From positions 1 to 16,817 of the forward strand of contig JAEZCN010000013.1 of assembly GCA_023433515.1 (NCBI GenBank): 16,817 nucleotides of DNA. The letters run 5' to 3'. Origin of the DNA: Pseudomonadota bacterium (GTDB taxonomy: Bacteria > Pseudomonadota > Gammaproteobacteria > Steroidobacterales > Steroidobacteraceae). Both the position numbers and the translations under genes were made by a program. The notes under the pieces are model-generated. The model saw nothing but the letters and a program-made list of their open reading frames with translations. It had not been told where the DNA came from and did not search any database. Below are positions 6,791 through 13,702 of this stretch, in pieces (positions within the stretch are counted from its first letter, which is position 1; each line of letters begins with the position of its first letter).

Positions 6791-7720
6791 TCAGTCTTGC
6801 GGGGCAAATGTCAGCTCCAGGTTGCGCTCGAACAATGCCGGGTCCGGCGGCGGCGGTAGCGGCGACGCGCGGTACACCGCGGCTTCGACCGACTCGCGCA
6901 GCGCCGGGTCCGGGATGCTGCAGCTCAGCACGCGGACTGAGGTCACTTCTCCACCCGGGACCTGCGAAACCGCAACCTTACACTCGATGCCCGCTCTTGC
7001 CGAGGGCGGACGAATCCAGGCGCGCGTGATGCGCGCGACGATCTGGTTGTACCAGCTGATGGCCTGCGGGCTGTTGCGCATCGCGCTCCTGCGCTCTTCG
7101 GCCTCGAGGCTGCGTCGCAGTTCCGCTTCACGCGCGAGTCGTGCCTTTTCCTCGGCGGCCTTCTTCGCCGCGGCGGCCTCTTCGGCACGCTTCTTTTCGA
7201 GCGCCTTTTTCTCGGCCGCGGCCTTTTCCGCGGCAGCCTTCTCCGCGGCCGCCTTCGCGGCGGCCTGTTTTTCGGCTTCGAGTCGTTCGACTTCCTTCCG
7301 CTCGGCTTCGATCCGTTCCTGCTCGCGCTTCTGGGCGTCGAGCTTCTCCTGCTCTTCCTGGCGTTGCCGTTCCAGCTCCGCCGGATCCGGTTCGGGCGGG
7401 GTCTCAGGTTCCACGGGAGTCGGCTCGGGCTCGGGCTCCGGCTCGGGTTCGGGTTCGGGTTCGGGTTCGGGTTCGGGTTCGGGTTCGGGCACCGGTTCAG
7501 GTTCGGGGGTGGGCTCGGGCCTTGCGTCGGGAATCGGCTTCAGGTTGAGCGCGCGCTCGTCGACCACAGAACCTTCGACCGCCAGGGTCTCGGGCGGCGG
7601 CGGTTCGTGTTTCCAGGTGAACCACCCGTAGACCGCCGCGACGACGATCGCCGAATGCAGCAGCACCGAAAGCGCGATCGCGCGCGCGCTGCCGGTTTTC
7701 CGAGGTTTCTGCGGCGGCAT
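6791..7720 (-). CDS. tolA: Tol-Pal inner-membrane/periplasmic protein TolA
   Basis: TolA spans the periplasm and transmits TolQR energy to TolB and Pal. The 309-residue protein has one N-terminal transmembrane helix (about 14-34), then a Glu-Pro/Pro-rich rod of about 45 residues (about 68-114). An Ala/Glu/Lys helical stretch (about 115-214, with AAAEKA repeats) leads to C-terminal domain III (about 218-309, WYNQIVARITRAWIRP), which has two cysteines about 20 residues apart as in other TolA domains. It is shorter than the 421-residue E. coli protein; the extended (EP)n segment may make up part of the span. tolR ends 14 bp upstream and tolB begins 4 bp downstream. Confidence 0.95.
   Translation of the reverse strand: MPPQKPRKTGSARAIALSVLLHSAIVVAAVYGWFTWKHEPPPPETLAVEGSVVDERALNLKPIPDARPEPTPEPEPVPEPEPEPEPEPEPEPEPEPEPEPTPVEPETPPEPDPAELERQRQEEQEKLDAQKREQERIEAERKEVERLEAEKQAAAKAAAEKAAAEKAAAEKKALEKKRAEEAAAAKKAAEEKARLAREAELRRSLEAEERRSAMRNSPQAISWYNQIVARITRAWIRPPSARAGIECKVAVSQVPGGEVTSVRVLSCSIPDPALRESVEAAVYRASPLPPPPDPALFERNLELTFAPQD
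7445..7486. repeat. Seven GGGTTC hexamers inside tolA
   Basis: Seven perfect GGGTTC units run head to tail on the plus strand, flanked by further G3 tracts at 7427, 7433 and 7487. On the coding (minus) strand each unit is GAACCC, encoding Glu-Pro, so gain or loss of units keeps frame. Four or more G3 tracts with 3-nt loops fit the G-quadruplex pattern, here on the template strand. Confidence 0.9.
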
Positions 7721-7734
7721 CGAGCCTCAGTGAC

Positions 7735-8190
7735 CTAACGATTCCGGAGTTTTTCGGGCGGCTGAGTGATGAACCCGACTTTGCTGGCGCCGGCGCGCTG
7801 CAGGATGGTCATGGCGGATACGACTTCTCCATAAGCCACGCGGTAATCGCCACGGACGAGCACCGTCGTTTCCGGTGCTCGGCGCAGAACGGCGGCGGCC
7901 TGGGCTTCGACCTTGGCCGCATCGATGGGTTCATCCTCGGGCTGGTTGTAGTTGAGGAATAACTGCCCGCGCTCGTTGATGGTGAGCACGATGGGCTTGG
8001 AGTCCTTGAGCATCTCCGGCGGGATCTGTTGCGCACCCGCCTTGGGCAATTCGACCTTGACGCCTTCTGCCAGCAGCGGCGCGGTGATCATGAAGATGAT
8101 CAGCAGCACCAGCATCACGTCGATGTAAGGAACGACGTTGATCTCGCCCATGAGCCGGCGGCGGCGAGTAGTTTGATTCACCGATGCCAT
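7735..8190 (-). CDS. tolR: Tol-Pal proton channel subunit TolR
   Basis: TolR is the ExbD-like subunit that, with TolQ, uses the proton gradient to drive TolA. The 151-residue protein has a basic N-terminus (TTRRRR), one transmembrane helix at about 19-40 and the essential aspartate D24 in VVPYIDVMLVLLIIF, equivalent to Asp23 of E. coli TolR. A periplasmic domain to residue 151 contains VLVRGDYRVAYGEVVSAM and the GFITQP segment near the C-terminus. Its ATG follows the tolQ stop by seven bases and tolA follows 14 bp later. Confidence 0.97.
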   Translation of the reverse strand: MASVNQTTRRRRLMGEINVVPYIDVMLVLLIIFMITAPLLAEGVKVELPKAGAQQIPPEMLKDSKPIVLTINERGQLFLNYNQPEDEPIDAAKVEAQAAAVLRRAPETTVLVRGDYRVAYGEVVSAMTILQRAGASKVGFITQPPEKLRNR

Positions 8191-8197
8191 GACGCCC

Positions 8198-8866
8198 TCA
8201 CTTCCCCGCGTAGCGCTGCAGGATGGTGGAGAACTCTTCCATGAACGCGTCGTAACGCAGCTCGAGACGGCTCACCTGGTCCGCGTAGCGGTTGTACGCG
8301 ATCACCGCGGGGATGGCGGCGAACAGGCCGATGGCGGTGGCGATCAGCGCCTCGGCAATGCCGGGCGCGACCATCGCGATCGTCGCCTGCTGTACGCCGC
8401 CGAGCGCAACGAATGCGCTCATGATGCCCCACACCGTGCCGAACAGGCCGACGTACGGACTGGTTGAACCAATCGTCGCGAGGTTCGAAAGACTCTCCTC
8501 GAGCCGCTCGATCTCCTTGAGCTGTCCGACGCGCATCGCACGGCGCGCGCCTTCGAGCAACTGGTCCGCCGGGATGCCGCCCTGCTTGAGGCGCGCGAAC
8601 TCGCGGAACCCGAACTCGAAGATGCTCGACATGCCGGTGGCGCCGCCCCGGCCTTCGATCTGCCGGTAGAGCGCGGTCAGGTCTCCGCCCTTCCAGAAGC
8701 TGTTCTCGAAACTCTCGGCTTCCGACTGCGCGCGCGAGATCAGCGAGCGCTTGCGGAAGATGATCGCCCAGGAAACGAGCGAGGCCAGCAGCAGCAGGCC
8801 CATCACGGCCTGCACCACCGGGCTCGCGTTGAGCACCAGTTTGACGATGGATAGTTCGTTTTCCAT
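8198..8866 (-). CDS. tolQ: Tol-Pal proton channel subunit TolQ
   Basis: TolQ is the MotA/ExbB-like membrane subunit forming the proton channel with TolR. The 222-residue protein has three helices: about 17-36, about 133-155 (TSPYVGLFGTVWGIMSAFVAL) and about 168-190 (GIAEALIATAIGLFAAIPAVIAY). Between the first and second lies a cytoplasmic domain. T144 and T177 match the two channel threonines (T145, T178) of E. coli TolQ. It lies 25 bp after ybgC and seven bases before tolR, the usual first gene of the tolQRA set. Confidence 0.97.
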   Translation of the reverse strand: MENELSIVKLVLNASPVVQAVMGLLLLASLVSWAIIFRKRSLISRAQSEAESFENSFWKGGDLTALYRQIEGRGGATGMSSIFEFGFREFARLKQGGIPADQLLEGARRAMRVGQLKEIERLEESLSNLATIGSTSPYVGLFGTVWGIMSAFVALGGVQQATIAMVAPGIAEALIATAIGLFAAIPAVIAYNRYADQVSRLELRYDAFMEEFSTILQRYAGK

Positions 8867-8891
8867 TGTTAGCCTTTGCGGACTTGGGCCT

Positions 8892-9293
8892 TTACGGATC
8901 GGGTCTTACGAAATCCGGCAGCGGCCGGGGACGGAACGTGGCGGCATCCACGCATGCCACGCGCACCTCGCCCTCCGCCAGCACCTGGTCGGTGCCGGCC
9001 TTGCGGACGGTCTGCTTGAAACGGATCGAGGCCCGCCCTTCGGGCACGGGGTCACAACTTATGAGCAACTCATCATCGAGTCGCGCCGGCCGGCGATAGT
9101 TCACGTGCGCCTCGACGACGGCGAACACGAAGCCGTGCTCCGCGGCCAGCTCATTCTGCGAGTGGCCCAGCGATCGCAGCCATTCGGTGCGGGCGCGTTC
9201 CATGAACTTGAGGTAGTTCGCGTAGTAGACGACCCCGCCGCCGTCGGTGTCCTCCCAGTAAACGCGCGCTCGCCAGGTGAATCCGCCGGTCAC
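8892..9293 (-). CDS. ybgC: Tol-Pal-associated acyl-CoA thioesterase YbgC
   Basis: YbgC is a cytoplasmic hotdog-fold thioesterase acting on acyl-CoA or acyl-ACP and is tied by gene order to the Tol-Pal genes. The 133-residue protein carries the family motif YWEDTDGGGVVYYANYLKFM at 12-31, with catalytic Asp at D17 (TDGGG). NYRRPARLDDEL follows as in other YbgC proteins. The start is GTG at 9293 and overlaps the ruvB stop as GTGA, so it is translationally linked to the ruv genes. It has Tyr where E. coli YbgC has His in the VVYHASY segment, a common variation in the family. Confidence 0.94.
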   Translation of the reverse strand: MTGGFTWRARVYWEDTDGGGVVYYANYLKFMERARTEWLRSLGHSQNELAAEHGFVFAVVEAHVNYRRPARLDDELLISCDPVPEGRASIRFKQTVRKAGTDQVLAEGEVRVACVDAATFRPRPLPDFVRPDP

Positions 9294-10333
9294 CGCTCGG
9301 CCTCGAACAAGGGAAGGTTCGTGGAGGCGCGTTCGGGCACCTTGAGTCCGAAATGCAGGTACGCGTTGCGTGTCGCGATGCGGCCGCGCGCGGTGCGCAT
9401 CAGGAATCCCTGCTGGATCAGGAACGGCTCGATGACGTCTTCGAGCGTGCCGCGCTCCTCGCCGATGGCGGCGGCGAGACTTTCGATGCCGACCGGGCCG
9501 CCGTCGAACTTCTCGATGATGGTCGAAAGCAGTTTGCGGTCGAGCGCATCGAACCCTTGCGGATCGACCTCGAGCAGATCGAGCGCGCCGCGCGCGACGA
9601 TTTCGTCGATGCGGCCGTCGGCCTTCACCTCGGCGTAGTCGCGCACGCGCCGCAACAGACGGTTCGCGATGCGCGGCGTGCCACGCGAGCGTTGCGCGAT
9701 GCGGGCCGCGCCCGCGGCGTCGATCGGCACGCCGAGGATTCCGGCGGAGCGCGTCACGATGCGTTCGAGCTCGCCCACCGTGTAGAACTCCAGGCGCTGC
9801 ACGATGCCGAAGCGGTCGCGCAAGGGAGATGTGAGCAGGCCCGCGCGCGTCGTCGCGCCGATCAGCGTGAACGGCTGCAGTGATAGTTTGATCGAGCGCG
9901 CCGCGGGTCCTTCGCCGATCATGATGTCGAGCTGGAAGTCCTCCATCGCCGGATACAGCACTTCCTCGACGACCGGCGCGAGACGATGGATCTCGTCGAT
10001 GAACAACACGTCGCGTGGCTGCAGGTTCGTGAGCAACGCCGCGAGATCGCCCGGCCGTTCGAGCACGGGACCGGAAGTCTGGCGCAGGTTCACGCCGAGT
10101 TCGGCCGCCAGGATGTTCGCGAGCGTCGTCTTGCCGAGGCCCGGCGGTCCGAAGATGAGCGCATGGTCGAGCGCCTCGCCGCGTTTCACCGCGGCCTGCA
10201 CGAAGATTTCGAGCTGCGCCTTGACCTGCTCCTGGCCTACATAGTCGGCGAGTTTCTTCGGCCGGATGGCGCGATCGACCGCCTCGTCCTCGCGCGACGC
10301 GACGGCTTCCACGATGCGGTCCGTGCCGCTCAT
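9290..10333 (-). CDS. ruvB: Holliday junction helicase subunit RuvB
   Basis: RuvB is the AAA+ motor that moves Holliday junctions with RuvA and hands them to RuvC. The 347-residue protein has LADYVGQEQVKAQL, Walker A FGPPGLGKTTL (about 61-71, K68), Walker B FIDEIHR (D113, E114) and GATTRAGLLTSPLRDRFG with sensor and arginine-finger regions. A winged-helix C-terminus contains QQGFLMRTARGRIAT. The ATG at 10333 overlaps the ruvA stop (ATGA). The frame remains open upstream, but that stretch is an out-of-frame reading of ruvA. Confidence 0.98.
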   Translation of the reverse strand: MSGTDRIVEAVASREDEAVDRAIRPKKLADYVGQEQVKAQLEIFVQAAVKRGEALDHALIFGPPGLGKTTLANILAAELGVNLRQTSGPVLERPGDLAALLTNLQPRDVLFIDEIHRLAPVVEEVLYPAMEDFQLDIMIGEGPAARSIKLSLQPFTLIGATTRAGLLTSPLRDRFGIVQRLEFYTVGELERIVTRSAGILGVPIDAAGAARIAQRSRGTPRIANRLLRRVRDYAEVKADGRIDEIVARGALDLLEVDPQGFDALDRKLLSTIIEKFDGGPVGIESLAAAIGEERGTLEDVIEPFLIQQGFLMRTARGRIATRNAYLHFGLKVPERASTNLPLFEAER

Positions 10334-10935
10334 TGCGGCCGCACCGCGCCCTGCAGCGCGCGACGGATCAGGTCCTCGGTGCTGCCGCCCGATCCGGTCA
10401 ACGGCTTGAGCATCTGCGTGACTTCGGCGGGTTTGTAGCCGAGCGCGACCAGCGCGGTCCATGCCTCGCCCTCGGCGGCATTGGCGCCCTGCATGCCGTT
10501 CGCGGCCGCTGCGCCGGCGACCCCTTCCGCGAGTTGCTCGATGCGGTCGCGCATCTCGACCAGCAGACGTTCGGCGGTCTTGCGGCCCACCCCCGGAATG
10601 CGCGTGAGCGCGGCGGCATCCTGCAGCTTCACGATCGTCCCGAAGCCTTCGACGCTGACGCCCGAGAGGATCGCGAGCGCGAGTTTGGGGCCGACCTGCG
10701 ACACCTTGAGCAGGCTGCGAAACAGCGACCGCTCGTCCTGCGTGCCGAAGCCGTAGAGGATGTGCGCGTCCTCGCGCACGACGAGGTGCGTGAGCAACCG
10801 CACTTCGCTGCCGAGCGCCGGCAGCGAGTAGAACGTCGACATCGGCGCTTCGATGTCATAGCCGACACCACCTACGTCCACGGTGAGATGCGGCGGCGCC
10901 TTGGCGACGAGTTTGCCCCGTACGAATCCGATCAT
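10330..10935 (-). CDS. ruvA: Holliday junction DNA-binding subunit RuvA
   Basis: RuvA is the tetrameric four-way-junction binder that loads RuvB. The 201-residue protein has the N-terminal OB domain from MIGFVRGKLV through THLVVREDAHILYGF. Helix-hairpin-helix motifs follow (KVSQVGPKLALAILSG and LTRIPGVGRKTAERLLVEM). An Ala/Gly-rich flexible hinge leads to the RuvB-contacting C-terminal domain (EAWTALVALGYKPAEVTQML). Both ends overlap neighbours by ATGA, with ruvC at the start and ruvB at the stop. Length is typical (about 200). Confidence 0.98.
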   Translation of the reverse strand: MIGFVRGKLVAKAPPHLTVDVGGVGYDIEAPMSTFYSLPALGSEVRLLTHLVVREDAHILYGFGTQDERSLFRSLLKVSQVGPKLALAILSGVSVEGFGTIVKLQDAAALTRIPGVGRKTAERLLVEMRDRIEQLAEGVAGAAAANGMQGANAAEGEAWTALVALGYKPAEVTQMLKPLTGSGGSTEDLIRRALQGAVRPQ

Positions 10936-11423
10936 GCGAATTTGAGCTCTCTGGAGTTCGCGTGGCAGATCGCGACCGCCAGCGCGTCCGCGGCGTCGGG
11001 CGTGAGGCGCGCTTCGACGCGCAGCAGCTGCCGGACCATGTGCGCGACCTGCGCCTTCTCCGCGCCGCCGACACCCACCACGGCGAGCTTGATCGCGCGC
11101 GGCGCGTACTCGTGCACGTCGAGCGTCGCGGGCACGGCCGCGAGCGCGGCGCCGCGCGCCTGCCCGAGCTTGAGCGCGCTGTCGGCGTTCTTCGCGAGGA
11201 ACACGCGTTCGATGGCAATTTGTTGCGGGCGATGTTGGGCGATGAGCTCCGCGACCCGGGAATGGATGGTTCGCAGGCGATCGGCCAGCGGCCCGCCGGA
11301 CGTCGCGATGCAGCCCTGCGCGACGATGCGCATCGACCCGCTGTCGCAATCGATGACGCCGAAGCCGGTGCGCAGGGAGCCAGGGTCGAGGCCGAGAATG
11401 CGCGCGTTACCGCGCGGTGACAT
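10932..11423 (-). CDS. ruvC: Crossover junction endonuclease RuvC
   Basis: RuvC cuts Holliday junctions symmetrically. The 163-residue protein has the RNase H-like fold with its acidic residues in place: D13 (ILGLDPGSLRTGFG), E72 (IAIERVFLAKN), and D143 and D146 (TPDAADALAVAICH), matching D7, E66, D138 and D141 of E. coli. The ATG at 11423 puts the first Asp at the usual distance. Upstream reading in the same frame is antisense to relA and is rejected. It is the first gene of the minus-strand cluster, and its promoter must lie in or beyond the 121-bp gap to relA. I saw no LexA-type CTG-N10-CAG box there. Confidence 0.97.
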   Translation of the reverse strand: MSPRGNARILGLDPGSLRTGFGVIDCDSGSMRIVAQGCIATSGGPLADRLRTIHSRVAELIAQHRPQQIAIERVFLAKNADSALKLGQARGAALAAVPATLDVHEYAPRAIKLAVVGVGGAEKAQVAHMVRQLLRVEARLTPDAADALAVAICHANSRELKFA

Positions 11424-11543
11424 CCGCACGACCACCGCGGCGGAAGACTGCGCCGCGTCCGGTCGGTAGGAGCGCCACGAGGATCTCAGCGGGTATCGCG
11501 CCATCAGTCGGTAACGCCTCGCGCCCCTTGAAAAAACTGCGCG

Positions 11544-11549
11544 TATGAT
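11544..11549 (+). promoter_or_regulatory. Possible -10 element at the relA start
   Basis: TATGAT, a near-perfect sigma-70 -10 hexamer, overlaps the first ATG of relA. TTGAAA at 11528-11533 is only 10 bases upstream, too close for a normal -35. If this is a real -10, the transcript would begin near 11556, downstream of that ATG, and relA would start at GTG 11596. It may instead be chance. Confidence 0.25.
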
Positions 11550-13581
11550 AGCCGCAAATCCGCCGCGCCTCACGCCTCGGCGGGACCCCCTCGCCGTGCA
11601 CAATCTTCGTTCCTGCTCGCCCGAGCTCAAAGCTGTCATCGATGCGCACGCCGCCCGCCTGGACGGCTGGGGCGTCGCACGCCACACGCTCGAACAGGCG
11701 GTCGAGGCGGCGGTCATCGTCGCATCGTTGACCGAGGATTCGTTGCTCGCCGCGGCGCTGCTCGCGCAACCGGCCCTGGATGCGGCGCCCGACGACTCCG
11801 CCGAGATCGAGCAGCACTTCGGTGCCGCGGTCATCGCCCTCGCACGCGAGTTGCGGCACTTCGGCGACATCCGCCTCACGCCGATGGCGGCCGCCTCTCG
11901 CGAACTCGAACCGGCGCAGGCCGAGGCGCTGCGCAAGATGTTGTTGTCCGTCGTCAGCGATCCGCGGCTCGTGCTCGCGCGCCTCGCGCGCCAGCTCGTC
12001 GAGCTCACCGCGGCGAAGGACGGCCACGCGGCGACCCGCGAACGACTCGCGCTCGAAACGCGCGAAGTGTTCGCGCCGCTCGCGAATCGCCTCGGACTCT
12101 GGCAGCTCAAGTGGGAGCTCGAGGACCTGGCATTCCGCTACCTGCAGCCGGACGACTACCGGCGGATCGCGTCAGCGCTCGCGGAGAAACGCGCCGACCG
12201 TGAACGCTACATCACGGAGTTCTGTCGCACGCTCGAGTCGATGGTGCGCGCGGTGGGCATCGAGGCCGAAATCCAGGGTCGGCCGAAACACATCTACAGC
12301 ATCCATCGCAAGATGGAGCGCAAGCAGCTCACGTTCGAGCAGGTGTTCGACCTGCGCGCGGTGCGCATCATCACGAAGACCGTCGCCGATTGCTACGCGG
12401 TGCTCGGCATCGTGCACGGCAACTTCACCTACATTCCCGGCGAGTTCGACGATTACATCGCCACGCCGAAGGACAATTTCTATCGATCGATCCACACCGC
12501 GGTGATCGGTCCGGAGCGCAAGGCGGTCGAGGTTCAGATCCGCACGCGCGACATGCACGACTCCGCCGAGCTCGGCCTGGCCGCACATTGGCGATATAAA
12601 GAGGGGCGCAACAAGGAATCGCGCGCGCACGACGTCACGTACGACCGCAAGATCGAGTGGGTGCGCAAGCTCCTCGAACCCGCGCACGCGGACGGCACGG
12701 ACAAGGACTTCCTCGACTCCGTGCGCAGCGAGTTGTTCGAGGATCGCATCTACGCGCTCACGCCCAAGGGCGAGGTCGTCGACCTGCCGCACGGAGCGAC
12801 GCCGCTCGACTTCGCCTATCACGTGCACACGGATCTCGGGCATCGCTGCCGCGGCGCGCGCGTGAACGGACGCATCGTGCCGCTGACCCGGCCGCTCGCG
12901 AACGGCGAGATCGTCGAGATCATCACGCACAAGCATCCGCAGCCGAGCCGGGACTGGTTGTCCGAGACGCAAGGCTTTCTCGTCAGTCCGCGCAGCCGAT
13001 CGAAGGTGCGCGCCTGGTTCCGGAAGTTAGACGAGGAGGCGGCGAAGCTCGCCCCGCCCGCCCCGGCCGCGCCTCCGTCGCCCGCCGCGGTGCCCGCCCC
13101 GCCGCGCAAGAAGGCGAAGGCGCGCCGCAGCTCCCGCTCGCCGGTGGTCCTGGCCGGCGTCGAGGATCTGCCGACGAGTTTTGCGCGATGTTGCGCGCCG
13201 GTGAAACCCGAACCCATCGCGGGTTACGCCACGGTGGGGCGCGGCGTGACCATTCACCGGGCGAATTGCCCCGGATTGCAGCGCATGAGCGCCGCGCACC
13301 CGGACCGCCTGATCGCGGCATCGTGGGCCGATGCCAGCACGACGCAGCCCGTGACGCTCACGATTGTCGCCATCGACCGACAGGGACTGGTACGCGACCT
13401 CGGGGATCTGCTCGCGAGCGAAAAAATTTCGATCGATATGATGCACACCACTACCGATCGCACGCAGTCGACGGCTACCATCGACTTGCGCGTCGGGGTT
13501 GATGACGCGCCGCATCTGACGCGTCTGCTCCAGCGTATCCGCAAGGTAGCCAGCGTCCTCTCGGTGAGACGGACCGCTTAA
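11545..13581 (+). CDS. relA: RelA-type (p)ppGpp synthetase
   Basis: RelA makes (p)ppGpp on stalled ribosomes in amino-acid starvation. The 678-residue protein has an N-terminal pseudo-hydrolase domain (about 45-180) without the HD metal motif. The synthetase domain (about 215-350) includes GRPKHIYSIHRKM, and EFDDYIA (300-306) is the EXDD signature of monofunctional RelA rather than the RXKD of SpoT. TGS is at about 401-463 (RIYALTPKGEVVDLP). The Cys domain has C549, C550 and C575 (FARCCAPVKP, HRANCPG), and an ACT domain fills about 605-675. A Pro/Ala then basic linker (about 502-532) precedes the Cys domain. The start is uncertain: ATG 11545 has no clear ribosome site, and GTG 11596 is an alternative. 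It is divergent from ruvC. Confidence 0.93.
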   Translation: MIAANPPRLTPRRDPLAVHNLRSCSPELKAVIDAHAARLDGWGVARHTLEQAVEAAVIVASLTEDSLLAAALLAQPALDAAPDDSAEIEQHFGAAVIALARELRHFGDIRLTPMAAASRELEPAQAEALRKMLLSVVSDPRLVLARLARQLVELTAAKDGHAATRERLALETREVFAPLANRLGLWQLKWELEDLAFRYLQPDDYRRIASALAEKRADRERYITEFCRTLESMVRAVGIEAEIQGRPKHIYSIHRKMERKQLTFEQVFDLRAVRIITKTVADCYAVLGIVHGNFTYIPGEFDDYIATPKDNFYRSIHTAVIGPERKAVEVQIRTRDMHDSAELGLAAHWRYKEGRNKESRAHDVTYDRKIEWVRKLLEPAHADGTDKDFLDSVRSELFEDRIYALTPKGEVVDLPHGATPLDFAYHVHTDLGHRCRGARVNGRIVPLTRPLANGEIVEIITHKHPQPSRDWLSETQGFLVSPRSRSKVRAWFRKLDEEAAKLAPPAPAAPPSPAAVPAPPRKKAKARRSSRSPVVLAGVEDLPTSFARCCAPVKPEPIAGYATVGRGVTIHRANCPGLQRMSAAHPDRLIAASWADASTTQPVTLTIVAIDRQGLVRDLGDLLASEKISIDMMHTTTDRTQSTATIDLRVGVDDAPHLTRLLQRIRKVASVLSVRRTA

Positions 13582-13589
13582 CTTAAGTC

Positions 13590-13601
13590 GGTTCCGGAAC
13601 C
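13590..13601. repeat. 12-bp palindrome after relA
   Basis: GGTTCCGGAACC is a perfect palindrome eight bases past the relA stop. It has no loop and no T-run follows, so a terminator is weakly supported. The 121-bp gap to the next gene also has an AT-rich stretch (about 13657-13685), the likeliest place for that gene's promoter, but no convincing -35/-10 pair is seen. Confidence 0.3.
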
Positions 13602-13702
13602 CCTTGAGGGCCGGTGAAACGTGACGCGTTGCGACGCCGGATTCCGTCAGATCGCGTTTACTAATAACGATTTTTTGCAGTTATCCGGGGTACTGGACGC
13701 AC

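Noticed and set aside
7141..7548. Open frames antisense to tolA (Ser-rich or Arg/Phe-rich)
   Set aside because: They are mirror readings of the low-complexity Ala/Glu/Lys and Glu-Pro codons of tolA, with no independent start signal or domain.
11424..11544. LexA/SOS box upstream of ruvC
   Set aside because: No CTG-N10-CAG or TTAGTA-N5-TACTAA type site was found in the gap on either strand.
11424..12110. N-terminal extension of the ruvC frame
   Set aside because: It is antisense to relA, Ser/Arg/Ala-rich and unlike any RuvC; the first catalytic Asp needs a start near 11423.
11545..13581. Bifunctional SpoT/Rel identity for the (p)ppGpp synthetase
   Set aside because: The HD hydrolase motif is absent and the synthetase carries EFDD rather than the RXKD signature, which fits monofunctional RelA.
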